Source of the DNA: UMGS1002 sp045586785
GTDB lineage: Bacteria; Bacillota; Clostridia; Oscillospirales; CAG-272
Assembly: GCA_045586785.1 (NCBI GenBank)
Contig: JAZNBA010000072.1
Span: 1 to 64,000, forward strand
Direction of reading: 5' to 3'
DNA length: 64,000 nt
Positions within the stretch are counted from its first letter, which is position 1, and each line of letters opens with the position of its first letter. Shown piece by piece: positions 26,901-38,650 of the stretch. The notes below the pieces were generated by a model. It worked only from the letters and a program-made list of their open reading frames with translations, did not search any database and was not told where the DNA came from. The position numbers and the translations under genes are program-made.

Positions 26901-27812
26901 AACCCTCTGGGCGTTCCTTCACGTATGAACATCGGTCAGGTGCTTGAGGTCCACCTCGGACTTGCGGCAAGAAAGCTTGGCTGGAAGATCATGACCCCTG
27001 TATTCGACGGCGCTACCGAGAAAGACATTCTCGAGTGCATGAAGCAGGCTAACATGAGCCGTGATGCAAGATATGATGATAAGCTTGAAGGCAAGGAGAC
27101 ATTCTTAGCTGTTGACCCCGTAACGGGCGAGGAAAAGCTGAAGGTCGTTGACGGTAAGACCATTCTTTATGACGGTCGTACCGGTGAGCCCTTTGATAAC
27201 CCTGTAACAGTCGGTATCATGTATTACCTCAAGCTGCATCACCTGGTTGACGATAAGATCCACGCTCGTTCCAACGGTCCTTACTCTCTGGTTACACAGC
27301 AGCCCTTGGGCGGTAAAGCTCAGTTCGGCGGTCAGCGTTTCGGAGAAATGGAGGTTTGGGCGCTGGAGGCTTACGGCGCTGCGTATACTCTTCAGGAGAT
27401 ACTCACCGTCAAGTCCGACGATATCAACGGTCGTCGCCGCGCTTACGAGGCTATCATCAAGGGTCAGAACATTCCTACTCCCGGAGTTCCCGAATCCTTC
27501 AAGGTTCTTGTTAAAGAGCTGCAGTCGCTGGCACTCGACGTTCGTGTCCTGAATAAGGATGGCGAAGAGGTGCAGCTGTCGTCACTTTGCAATGACGATG
27601 AGCCCAGTCCGTATTCCAACAGTGCTGATTCTTCCGCCATTGACGAGGCTCTCGGTCAGAGCACGCTTACAGACGAGATCCGCCGTGCGTTCCAGATAGA
27701 GAATGAGGACGGCGAGATCGAGGAAGGCGATGATGACAGCTTCCTTCCCGAAGAAGAAGTTTATGACGAGGGCGAGTTTGGCGACGACTATGCCGACGAC
27801 GGCGAAAATTAA
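23928..27812 (+). CDS. rpoB: RNA polymerase beta subunit
   Basis: 1294 residues from the ATG at 23928 (MVNVKEQKLGKN); GGAG lies about 11 bases upstream, and an in-frame GTG at 23916 is possible. All beta landmarks are present, including the rifampicin pocket FGSSQLSQFMDQANPL...THKRRLSALGPGG and the C-terminal FGGQRFGEMEVWALEAYGA. The residues most often changed in rifampicin resistance (Asp, His and Ser of this pocket) are the sensitive forms. The C terminus is long and very acidic. rpoC follows 24 bp later. rplJ-rplL, which normally precede rpoB, are absent here. Confidence 0.98.
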   Translation: MVNVKEQKLGKNTRMSFSKTRSTLDLPNLVEVQTKSYKWFLETGLMEVLRDVSPINDYAGNLSIEFISFSIDSKPKYPVEECKERDVNYAAPLKVKVRLTNKLTGEVKENDVFMGEFPLMTDNGTFVINGAERVIVSQIIRSPGMYYATDIDKSGKRTYAATVIPYRGAWLEYETDTNGVIYVRIDKNRKLPLTMFIRALGVESREDIYAMFGEDEKLTATFEKDESEELAARNHTTVGVEALKEIYKKLRPGEPPLVESAQTLINNFFFDPKRYDIAPVGRYKYDKKMALQPRIRNHRAADDIISPLSGEILCEKGSVITPELADTIAHNAVNEVLLELDNGYVVKVFSNNTIEPEYILGFDLKDCGVSEKARIPVLLEIAEACGGDVDAIKAMAKERIAELCPKHITKDDIFASIGYMINMSYDIGIADDIDHLGNRRIRSVGEQLQNQMRIGFSRMDKIIKERMTTLSSQENEKITPQSLINIRPIVTVIREFFGSSQLSQFMDQANPLAELTHKRRLSALGPGGLSRDRASFDVRDVHYTHYGRMCPIETPEGPNIGLISYLATYARINDYGFIEAPYRKVVHETLEDGTVISRVLDEVEYMTADVEDNYIIAQANEPLDDNGVFLSNRVTARDKTEFIEIDPARVDYIDVSPKMVVSVATAMIPFLENDDNSRALMGSNMQKQAVPLMVTDSPIVGTGMEYKAAVDSGVVIVAKEAGYVERVEANKIVIVREGGVKDTYELLKFKRTNQGTCFNQRPTVSRGEYVEKGQVIADGPATSKGEVALGKNALIGFMTWEGYNYEDAVLLNERLVRDDVYTSLHIEEYSHEARDTKLGPEEITREIPNVGEDALKDLNAEGIIKKGTEVRAGDILVGKITPKGETELTAEERLLRAIFGEKAREVRDTSLRVPHGESGIVVDVRVFSHEQGDELPAGVNKVVRVYIAQKRKISVGDKMAGRHGNKGVVSRILPPEDMPFLPDGTPLDIVLNPLGVPSRMNIGQVLEVHLGLAARKLGWKIMTPVFDGATEKDILECMKQANMSRDARYDDKLEGKETFLAVDPVTGEEKLKVVDGKTILYDGRTGEPFDNPVTVGIMYYLKLHHLVDDKIHARSNGPYSLVTQQPLGGKAQFGGQRFGEMEVWALEAYGAAYTLQEILTVKSDDINGRRRAYEAIIKGQNIPTPGVPESFKVLVKELQSLALDVRVLNKDGEEVQLSSLCNDDEPSPYSNSADSSAIDEALGQSTLTDEIRRAFQIENEDGEIEEGDDDSFLPEEEVYDEGEFGDDYADDGEN

Positions 27813-27836
27813 TTGATAGATCAGGAGAGAAAAGCT

Positions 27837-31799
<3,963 letters not shown>

Positions 31800-31813
31800 T
31801 AACATTAAAATAT

Positions 31814-31854
31814 ATCCGACCGCCGCATAATGCGGCGGTCGGATGCGTTTTTTT
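31814..31854 (+). terminator. Intrinsic terminator after rpoC
   Basis: Perfect 14-bp GC-rich stem (31814-31827 / 31831-31844) followed by a T7 run (31848-31854). Confidence 0.93.
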
Positions 31855-31956
31855 GTTTAGCTTGCTGAATATAGTTGAAAAATATAGCAAATAATATAGC
31901 GAAATGCACCGCTATTTGTGCAAAAAGTAGAAAATTCATATCGCAAATATTGCATC

Positions 31957-31986
31957 TTGACAAATGGAGTGTATTAGTGATATAAT
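31957..31986 (+). promoter_or_regulatory. Promoter of the rpsL-rpsG-fusA-tuf operon
   Basis: TTGACA (31957-31962), 18-bp spacer, TATAAT (31981-31986); a ~105-nt leader follows before rpsL. No other clear structure was seen between the rpoC terminator and this promoter. Confidence 0.88.
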
Positions 31987-32098
31987 ATCATGAACTTGTT
32001 TGTGCATATGGGATAATTATGCCAACAAGAGGGTCCGCGTACAAGCATTCGCGTGTCCCCGGAACATTGAATTTTCTAAAGAAGGAGGATTTTTGAGG

Positions 32099-32512
32099 AT
32101 GCCAACCTTTAACCAGCTTGTCAGACAGGGTCGTCATGATAAGACCTATAAGTCCAAAGCACCTGTGCTTCAGAAGGGCTTTAACACTCTTGATAACGCA
32201 CCTATCGACCAGCCGTCTCCCCAGAAGAGAGGCGTATGTACAAAGGTATCTACCACAAGCCCTAAGAAGCCTAACTCCGCGCTCCGTAAGATCGCCAGAG
32301 TAAGACTGACCAACGGTCTTGAGGCTACTACCTACATTCCCGGTATCGGCCACAACTTGCAGGAGCACTCCGTAGTTCTCATCAGAGGCGGACGTGTACG
32401 TGACCTGCCTGGTGTACGTTACCACATCATCCGCGGTACGCTTGACGCTCAGGGCGTTGCAAACCGTAAGCAGAGCCGTTCCAAGTACGGCGCAAAGACA
32501 CCCAAGAAATAA
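32099..32512 (+). CDS. rpsL: 30S ribosomal protein S12
   Basis: 137 residues from the ATG at 32099 (AAGGAGG upstream; MPTFNQLVRQGR). The decoding-centre loop SPKKPNSALRK is intact, with Lys56 matching E. coli Lys43. The second decoding loop reads GGRVRDLPGVRYH: Arg101 sits where nearly all S12 proteins have Lys (E. coli Lys88, Met-counted). Lys-to-Arg changes here are classic streptomycin-resistance mutations. The 13-residue longer N terminus is normal for Gram-positive S12. First gene of the str operon. Confidence 0.98.
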   Translation: MPTFNQLVRQGRHDKTYKSKAPVLQKGFNTLDNAPIDQPSPQKRGVCTKVSTTSPKKPNSALRKIARVRLTNGLEATTYIPGIGHNLQEHSVVLIRGGRVRDLPGVRYHIIRGTLDAQGVANRKQSRSKYGAKTPKK

Positions 32513-32666
32513 GATTTCGGGAGAAAACAACACAAAGGGTAAAAAATAAAGCAGCTCAGCCCGTCAGTTTGAGGAAAATTCGATGTTTGATTCAAAGACG
32601 GCGCCAACAGAACTATGCTTTTGAGTACCTATGATTTCATAATATTTAATGAAGGAGGGAAGTATC

Positions 32667-33137
32667 GTGCCGAGAAGAGGTAAAATTTCCAAGAGAGACG
32701 TATTGCCGGATCCGTTGTACAATTCCAAGCTTGTAACAAAGCTTATCAACAACGTAATGCTTGACGGTAAAAAAGGCGTCGCTCAGACAATAGTTTATGA
32801 CGCATTTGCTACAGTTGCAGCAAAGACCGAGCAGGATGCGCTGAAGGTTTTCGAGGAGGCTCTCGAAAACATCATGCCTGTGCTCGAGGTTAAGGCTCGC
32901 CGTGTAGGTGGTTCTACTTACCAGGTTCCTATGGAAGTAAGAGCAGAGCGTCGTCAGACTCTTGGTCTTCGCTGGCTCATCAATTTCGCAAGAAAACGCG
33001 GTGAGCGCACCATGGCAGACCGTCTTGCAGCAGAAATTCTGGATGCAAAGAACAATGCCGGCGGAGCATTCAAGAAAAAAGAAGAGACACACAGAATGGC
33101 AGAAGCAAACAAGGCGTTTGCTCACTACCGTTATTAA
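32667..33137 (+). CDS. rpsG: 30S ribosomal protein S7
   Basis: 156 residues from the GTG at 32667 with GAAGGAGGG upstream; the start MPRRGKISKRDVLPDP and the length are those of the family. S7 nucleates assembly of the 30S head and contacts E-site tRNA. The 154-bp gap from rpsL holds no clear gene or terminator, so rpsL, rpsG, fusA and tuf form one operon. fusA follows 20 bp later. Confidence 0.98.
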   Translation: MPRRGKISKRDVLPDPLYNSKLVTKLINNVMLDGKKGVAQTIVYDAFATVAAKTEQDALKVFEEALENIMPVLEVKARRVGGSTYQVPMEVRAERRQTLGLRWLINFARKRGERTMADRLAAEILDAKNNAGGAFKKKEETHRMAEANKAFAHYRY

Positions 33138-33157
33138 TAAAGGAGATTGCATAAGCT

Positions 33158-35239
33158 ATGCCCAGAGAATATTCGCTTGAACGTACGAGAAATATCGGTA
33201 TCATGGCGCACATAGATGCCGGTAAAACGACTACGACGGAAAGAATATTGTTCTATACAGGTAAGACACACAAGATCGGTGAGACCCATGAGGGTTCTGC
33301 TACGATGGACTGGATGGAGCAGGAGCAGGAAAGAGGTATCACAATTACCTCCGCAGCTACTACTTGCTACTGGAAGGAAAATCGTATCAATATCATCGAC
33401 ACTCCCGGTCACGTTGACTTTACCGTTGAGGTTGAGCGTTCTCTCAGAGTGCTTGACGGATCGGTAACTGTATTCTGCGCTAAGGGCGGCGTTGAGCCTC
33501 AGTCTGAAACCGTTTGGAGACAGGCTGATAAGTACGGCGTACCGCGTATGGCGTATGTGAACAAGATGGATATAACCGGTGCAAACTTCTACAGAGTTTT
33601 GGATATGATGAAGGAAAGACTTCATGCAAATCCTGTACCGATCCAGCTTCCCATCGGAGCCGAGAGCCAGTTTAGAGGTATTATCGACCTGGTAAACATG
33701 GAAGCCGACGTCTATTATGATGAACTCGGCAAAGATATGAGAGTAGAGCCCATTCCGGCAGATATGCTGGAGCAGGCTGAAGAGTACAGAGCAGCAATGA
33801 TCGAAGCCATCGCTACTAACGATGAGGTTCTGTTCGAGAAGTTCTGTGCAGAGGAGGAAATCACGGTTGAAGAGATCAAGCGTGCTATCCGTACCGAGAC
33901 TCTCGCTAATAACATTGTTCCCGTTGTTTGCGGAACATCCTACAGAAACAAGGGTGTACAGAAGCTGCTTGACGCAGTTATTGATTATATGCCGTCTCCT
34001 CTCGACGTTCCCGCTATTCGCGGTATTGACCCCGATACCGAGGAAGAGGTAGAGTGCCCGGCAGATGACGATAAGCCTTTTGCAGCTCTTGCATTCAAGA
34101 TCATGACCGACCCCTTTGTTGGAAAGCTCTGCTTCTTCAGAGATTATTCCGGTAAGGTTGAGGCAGGTCAGGCTGTTTACAACTCCAATAAGAAGGCTCG
34201 TGAGCGTATGGGTCGTATACTCCAGATGCACGCTAACGAGCGTAAAGATATCGATACCTGCTACAGCGGCGATATCGCAGCTGTTGTCGGCGTAAAGAAC
34301 ACCACCACCGGTGATACCCTTTGCGACGAAAAGCATCAGGTAATACTTGAGTCGATGGAATTCCCGGAGCCTGTTATCAGAGTTGCTATCGAGCCCAAGA
34401 CCCGTGCGGGTCAGGACAAGATGGGTATCGCTCTTGCTAAGCTGGCTGAGGAAGACCCCACCTTCCGTACTTATACGGATGAGGAGACCGGTCAGACCAT
34501 CATCGCAGGTATGGGTGAGCTTCACCTCGAGATCATTGTTGACCGTCTGCTTCGCGAATTCAAGGTCGAGGCAAACGTAGGCGCACCTCAGGTTGCATAC
34601 AAAGAGACCATCCGCCGCAGTGCAGATGTTGATCATAAGTATGCACGTCAGTCGGGTGGTAAGGGTCAGTATGGTCACGTTAAGATCATTATGGAGCCCA
34701 ACGAGCCCGGCGCAGGATATCAGTTCATCAACAAGATCGTTGGCGGTGCTATTCCCAAGGAATACATCCCCGCAGTTGATGCAGGTATTCAGGGCGCTAT
34801 GCAGAATGGTGTTCTTGCCGGCTACAACGTAGTTGACTTTAAGATCACTCTGTACGACGGTTCTTATCACGAAGTCGACTCTTCCGAAATGGCATTCAAG
34901 ATCGCCGCATCTATGGCGTTCAAGGAAGCTATGAAGAAGGCAGACCCCGTAATTACAGAGCCTATCATGAAGGTCGTTGTTATCGCTTCCGATGAATACA
35001 CCGGAAACGTTATCGGTGACCTGAACTCCCGCCGCGGTCAGATCCAGTCTATGGAAACTCGTACCGGCGCACAGGAGATCACCGCTATGGTGCCGCTGTC
35101 CGAGATGTTCGGATACGCAACTGCTCTCCGTTCCAACACTCAGGGACGCGGACAGTTCTCTATGGAGCCCAGCCACTTCGCAGAGGTTCCCAAGTCTATT
35201 ATGGAGAACATCATCTCCAAGGCTAACAAAAATAATTAA
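33158..35239 (+). CDS. fusA: Elongation factor G
   Basis: 693 residues. GTPase motifs: AHIDAGKTTTTERIL (P loop), switch-2 DTPGHVDF, NKMD. Domains II-V follow, ending in the conserved RSNTQGRGQFSMEPSHFAEVP region. EF-G drives translocation and, with RRF, ribosome recycling. AAAGGAG precedes the ATG; the operon position between rpsG and tuf is standard. Confidence 0.98.
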   Translation: MPREYSLERTRNIGIMAHIDAGKTTTTERILFYTGKTHKIGETHEGSATMDWMEQEQERGITITSAATTCYWKENRINIIDTPGHVDFTVEVERSLRVLDGSVTVFCAKGGVEPQSETVWRQADKYGVPRMAYVNKMDITGANFYRVLDMMKERLHANPVPIQLPIGAESQFRGIIDLVNMEADVYYDELGKDMRVEPIPADMLEQAEEYRAAMIEAIATNDEVLFEKFCAEEEITVEEIKRAIRTETLANNIVPVVCGTSYRNKGVQKLLDAVIDYMPSPLDVPAIRGIDPDTEEEVECPADDDKPFAALAFKIMTDPFVGKLCFFRDYSGKVEAGQAVYNSNKKARERMGRILQMHANERKDIDTCYSGDIAAVVGVKNTTTGDTLCDEKHQVILESMEFPEPVIRVAIEPKTRAGQDKMGIALAKLAEEDPTFRTYTDEETGQTIIAGMGELHLEIIVDRLLREFKVEANVGAPQVAYKETIRRSADVDHKYARQSGGKGQYGHVKIIMEPNEPGAGYQFINKIVGGAIPKEYIPAVDAGIQGAMQNGVLAGYNVVDFKITLYDGSYHEVDSSEMAFKIAASMAFKEAMKKADPVITEPIMKVVVIASDEYTGNVIGDLNSRRGQIQSMETRTGAQEITAMVPLSEMFGYATALRSNTQGRGQFSMEPSHFAEVPKSIMENIISKANKNN

Positions 35240-35283
35240 CTTTTAATAAAAAATAATTACAATTTTTATGGAGGAAATTCAAA

Positions 35284-36489
35284 ATGGCAAAAGCTAAGTT
35301 TGAACGCACAAAGCCCCACGTAAACATTGGTACCATCGGTCACGTTGACCATGGTAAAACCACTCTTACCGCTGCTATTACAAAGACCCTTTCTCTGAAG
35401 CAGGGTAACGTTGAGTTCATGGCATACGACCAGATCGACAACGCTCCCGAAGAGAGAGCAAGAGGTATCACAATCAACACCAGACACGTTGAGTACGAGA
35501 CTGACAACCGTCACTACGCTCACGTTGACTGCCCCGGCCACGCTGACTACGTTAAGAACATGATCACCGGTGCTGCACAGATGGATGGCGCAATCCTCGT
35601 TGTTGCAGGTACCGACGGTCCTCTCCAGCAGACCCCCGAGCACGTTCTGCTCGCTCGTCAGGTTGGCGTTCCCGCAATCGTTGTATTCATGAACAAGACT
35701 GACCTTGTTGATGACCCCGAGCTTCTTGACCTCGTAGAGATGGAGATCCGTGATCTTCTGTCTTCCTACGATTTCCCCGGCGACGATCTTCCTATCGTTC
35801 GCGGTTCCGCTCGTGACGCTCTTGAGAGCGCTTCCACCGATCTGTCTTCTCCCGAGTACGCTCCTATCCTTGAGCTGATGGATGAGGTTGACGCATACAT
35901 TCCTACTCCCGAGCGTAAGGCTGATCTGCCTTTCCTGATGCCCGTTGAGGACGTATTCTCCATCTCCGGTCGTGGTACTGTTGCTACCGGTAGAGTTGAG
36001 CGTGGTACTGTTAAGGTTGGTGACACTGTTGAGATCGTTGGTCTGTCCGACGAGAGCAAGACCACTGTTGTTACCGGCGTTGAGATGTTCCACAAGCTTC
36101 TCGACCAGGCTGAGGCAGGCGATAACGTTGGTCTGCTTCTCCGGGGTATCGACAAGAATGGTATCGAGCGTGGACAGGTTCTCTGCAAGACCGGTTCCAT
36201 CAAGCCTCACACCAAGTTCGTTGGTCACGTTTACGTTCTGACTGAGAAGGAAGGCGGCCGTAAGAAGCCCTTCTTCCCCGGCTACAGACCTCAGTTCTAC
36301 TTCAGAACAACCGACGTTACCGGTGTTATCGAGCTTCCTGAAGGCGTTGAAATGTGCCGTCCCGGCGATAACGTTGATATGACCGTTGAGCTTATCACAC
36401 CTATCGCTATCGAGGTTGGACTTCGTTTCGCTATCCGTGAGGGTGGTAGAACCGTTGGTTCCGGTATCGTTTCCGAGATCATCGAGTAA
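35284..36489 (+). CDS. tuf: Elongation factor Tu
   Basis: 401 residues. GTPase motifs GHVDHGKTTLTAAI, DCPGHADYVKNM and NKTD, then domains 2 and 3 ending GRTVGSGIVSEIIE. Delivers aminoacyl-tRNA to the ribosome. ATGGAGG lies before the ATG. Last gene of the operon; the hairpin behind it has only a weak T run, which may matter for the FMN riboswitch that begins about 9 bases later. Confidence 0.98.
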   Translation: MAKAKFERTKPHVNIGTIGHVDHGKTTLTAAITKTLSLKQGNVEFMAYDQIDNAPEERARGITINTRHVEYETDNRHYAHVDCPGHADYVKNMITGAAQMDGAILVVAGTDGPLQQTPEHVLLARQVGVPAIVVFMNKTDLVDDPELLDLVEMEIRDLLSSYDFPGDDLPIVRGSARDALESASTDLSSPEYAPILELMDEVDAYIPTPERKADLPFLMPVEDVFSISGRGTVATGRVERGTVKVGDTVEIVGLSDESKTTVVTGVEMFHKLLDQAEAGDNVGLLLRGIDKNGIERGQVLCKTGSIKPHTKFVGHVYVLTEKEGGRKKPFFPGYRPQFYFRTTDVTGVIELPEGVEMCRPGDNVDMTVELITPIAIEVGLRFAIREGGRTVGSGIVSEIIE

Positions 36490-36511
36490 TTTAAAAATTG
36501 CTTAATAAACT

Positions 36512-36536
36512 ATCCCGAGGGCATTGCCCTCGGGAT
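36512..36536 (+). terminator. Terminator hairpin after tuf
   Basis: Perfect 11-bp GC-rich stem (36512-36522 / 36526-36536), 3-nt loop, followed by TAGTTAATATTT rather than a clean T run. Confidence 0.7.
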
Positions 36537-36544
36537 TAGTTAAT

Positions 36545-36660
36545 ATTTATCTTTGGGGAATGGTGAAATTCCATACCGGCGGTATAGTCCGCGAACTCGA
36601 AAGAGCCGATTGGGTGAAATTCCCAAACCGACGGTAAAGTCCGGATGAGAGAAGATATAT
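36545..36660 (+). promoter_or_regulatory. FMN riboswitch (RFN element)
   Basis: The region carries the conserved RFN blocks in order: a GGGGAATGGTGAAATTCC-like core near 36555, ACCGGCGGTATAGTCCGCGA, AGAGCCGATTGGGTGAAATT, then ACCGACGGTAAAGTCCGGAT. The P1 closing strands lie at about 36545-36553 and 36649-36660. GAGAAGATAT (36649-36658) is the exact complement of 36684-36693 in the following terminator, so FMN binding should release the terminator and shut off the RibU gene. Confidence 0.95.
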
Positions 36661-36689
36661 GGGTGCATACCCAAATTTTATAAATATCT

Positions 36690-36721
36690 TCTCCCTTAAA
36701 CCATATAAAGGGAGATTTTTT
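36690..36721 (+). terminator. FMN-controlled terminator and ribosome binding site
   Basis: TCTCCCTT (36690-36697) pairs with AAGGGAGA (36708-36715), followed by T6 running up to the ATG at 36722. The right arm is also the ribosome binding site, so the hairpin could stop both transcription and translation. Confidence 0.88.
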
Positions 36722-37411
36722 ATGTCTATAACAAAAAATAATTCTATTTATATTAAGAAACTTACTGCACTTGCTGTTTTCGCCGCGCTGGCGTATGTTG
36801 TACATTTTATACACATTCCTGTGTCATTCTTAAATCTTGATTTTAAGGATGTCATAATGACTGTGGCGGGTATGTATTTTGGTCCTGTATCGGGTGTTGT
36901 CGTTGCTATTATTGTTCCTTTGCTCGAATTCCCGACAAGTGAGACGGGGCTTTACGGCTTGATTATGAATCTTATAAGCAGTGTTACGTTTGTTGGAGTT
37001 GCAAGTTTGATCTATAGATTTAAGCGCACTCTTTCGGGGGCAATAATTGCTCTTGTTTCCGCGGCTATGTCCATGACGGCTGTTATGATGCTCGCAAATC
37101 TTTTTATTACTCCGTTTTATATGGGAGTATCACGAGGGGATGTGGTTTCGCTCATTCCCACCATGCTTTTGCCATTTAACGCAATTAAATCAATTTTGAA
37201 TGCTTCTTTGACACTCTGCTTATATAAACCGATGACAAATGTTTTGAAAAAAGCTAAAATTACGAAGTCGGTTGTTGACGCTGAGGGAGTTACTTCAACC
37301 GAAGGGTCGAAGCTTCGATCTGTGCTGGTTATAGTTATTGGAAGCGTAATAGCTGTTGCGTCACTTGCAATTGTTTTCTTTGTTCTTGGCGGAAGTATAA
37401 GCTTTGGTTAA
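36722..37411 (+). CDS. ribU: Riboflavin ECF transporter S component (RibU)
   Basis: 229 residues, about six membrane helices, starting MSITKNNSIYIKKL. HIPVSFLNLDFKD and the MYFGPVSG segment are typical of the RibU riboflavin-binding subunit. With a shared EcfAA'T module it imports riboflavin, the FMN precursor; that module is not in this window. Control by the FMN riboswitch strongly supports the call. The C-terminal ~45 residues form a Ser/Glu/Lys tail and one more helix. Confidence 0.92.
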   Translation: MSITKNNSIYIKKLTALAVFAALAYVVHFIHIPVSFLNLDFKDVIMTVAGMYFGPVSGVVVAIIVPLLEFPTSETGLYGLIMNLISSVTFVGVASLIYRFKRTLSGAIIALVSAAMSMTAVMMLANLFITPFYMGVSRGDVVSLIPTMLLPFNAIKSILNASLTLCLYKPMTNVLKKAKITKSVVDAEGVTSTEGSKLRSVLVIVIGSVIAVASLAIVFFVLGGSISFG

Positions 37412-37447
37412 TTAAACATTGAATATTCCATTCTTTGTAAGTTACAT

Positions 37448-37476
37448 TTGCTATGTTCAAGGAATGATGATATAAT
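37448..37476 (+). promoter_or_regulatory. Promoter of the DUF368 gene
   Basis: TTGCTA (37448-37453), 17 bp, TATAAT (37471-37476), 62 bp before the ATG. An imperfect CATTCTTTG/CAAGGAATG inverted repeat just upstream may serve as the weak end of ribU. Confidence 0.65.
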
Positions 37477-37538
37477 ATGATATCTCACGACATCTTGTTT
37501 GATTAAGGTTATTATTATAAATCAAGAGAGAGTATGAA

Positions 37539-38420
37539 ATGAAAAAAAACAAGATCTTTCAAATAATTCTTTGGATAATTCAAGGTTGCCTTGTTGGCGT
37601 GGGTGCTATATTGCCCGGCGTCAGCGGCGGCACGCTGTGTTATGTTTTCGGCATATATGAGCCTGTTCTCGATACGCTGACCAACCCATGGCAGGGCATA
37701 AAAAAATATTGGTTTATGCTGATGTTTGTAGGAATCGGTGGTGTGCTTGGTTTTGTTGGCTTTGCGGGTATAACCGAGGCACTGCTTAGATGGAACACGC
37801 CTGTGGTACTGTGCGTGTTTATCGGTCTGATACTCGGAACAGTGCCCGAGCTGTGGCGTGACAGCGGCGAGAAGGGAAGAAATAAATACTCCATTATTTC
37901 GCTGTGCGTAAGCTTTGTATTTATTGTAGTACTGTTTTACTGCTGTGAGCATGTTTGGAACATATCCATTCCGCAAACTATTTGGGGCTACGCGATTTGC
38001 GGTGTTATCTGGGGACTCAGCTTTATAATTCCCGGATTCAGTTCGTCAACGCTGTTGCTTTTCTTCGGTATTTACGGACCTATGTCGGCAGGTATCAAGA
38101 GCCTTGATCTTAAAGTCGTCGTTCCGCTGGGGTTGACAATGCTGGCGACGTTACTGCTTTTGTCAAGAGCTATGAAGGCGGCGTTCGAAAAGATACACTC
38201 AATTGCGTCGCACTCGGTAATGGGTTTTGTGCTCGCTACAACTCTGATGCTGTTTACCGTAACAGACGAGGGAAGCCCCAGCATTATAAGCACATTTTCG
38301 GGCGTTAATATCGCTATATATATTGGCTGTATTGTTGGCGGCGTGGCAGTGTCGTTCCTGCTGTCAAAGCTGTTTGAAAAGTTACGCGCTCCTGCTCAGG
38401 CACAAGAGGAGAATAATTAA
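37539..38420 (+). CDS. DUF368 polyprenyl-phosphate transporter
   Basis: 293 residues with eight or more predicted membrane helices and the two DUF368 signature repeats LPGVSGGT (about 25-32) and IPGFSSST (about 168-175). Recent work places DUF368 proteins among transporters that return undecaprenyl phosphate to the inner leaflet for cell-wall and surface-polymer synthesis. It is flanked by two riboswitch-controlled genes but has its own promoter. Start supported by GAGAGAG upstream. Confidence 0.86.
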   Translation: MKKNKIFQIILWIIQGCLVGVGAILPGVSGGTLCYVFGIYEPVLDTLTNPWQGIKKYWFMLMFVGIGGVLGFVGFAGITEALLRWNTPVVLCVFIGLILGTVPELWRDSGEKGRNKYSIISLCVSFVFIVVLFYCCEHVWNISIPQTIWGYAICGVIWGLSFIIPGFSSSTLLLFFGIYGPMSAGIKSLDLKVVVPLGLTMLATLLLLSRAMKAAFEKIHSIASHSVMGFVLATTLMLFTVTDEGSPSIISTFSGVNIAIYIGCIVGGVAVSFLLSKLFEKLRAPAQAQEENN

Positions 38421-38445
38421 ATTTTGCAAAACAGCTACCAAGCTA

Positions 38446-38474
38446 TTGACATTTATCGACTTGTATGTTATAAT
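38446..38474 (+). promoter_or_regulatory. Promoter of metK and its SAM riboswitch
   Basis: TTGACA (38446-38451), 17 bp, TATAAT (38469-38474), about 28 bp before the aptamer. Confidence 0.9.
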
Positions 38475-38502
38475 ATATTGCTAAAATAAATCATCAATAA
38501 AA

Positions 38503-38590
38503 TCTTATCAAGAGTGGCGGAGGGACAGGCCCTGTGAAGCCCGGCAACCTGCATTACGTAAGGTGCTAATTCCCGAGAGATGAGTGCTTT
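38503..38590 (+). promoter_or_regulatory. SAM-I riboswitch (S box)
   Basis: Contains CTTATCAAGAGTGGCGGAGG, CCCTGTGAAGCCCGGCAACC, a variable stem, GGTGCTAATTCC and the closing GAGAGATGAG strand, which is the S-box consensus. Binding of S-adenosylmethionine should favour the terminator downstream and stop metK expression. Confidence 0.95.
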
Positions 38591-38602
38591 TGTATGCTAT
38601 TC

Positions 38603-38629
38603 GACCCTCGGGACACCGAGGGTCTTTTT
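38603..38629 (+). terminator. SAM-controlled terminator
   Basis: GACCCTCGG/CCGAGGGTC stem (38603-38611 / 38616-38624) and T5, between the aptamer and metK. Confidence 0.9.
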
Positions 38630-38650
38630 ACGCCAATATCAGGAGGAAAA

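Noticed and set aside
32513..32666. A terminator or gene in the 154-bp rpsL-rpsG gap
   Set aside because: No hairpin with a T run and no credible reading frame with a ribosome binding site were seen.
36545..36660. A small gene starting in the region ahead of RibU (extended N terminus)
   Set aside because: The frame runs through the FMN aptamer and terminator; the ATG at 36722 directly follows the riboswitch-controlled ribosome binding site.
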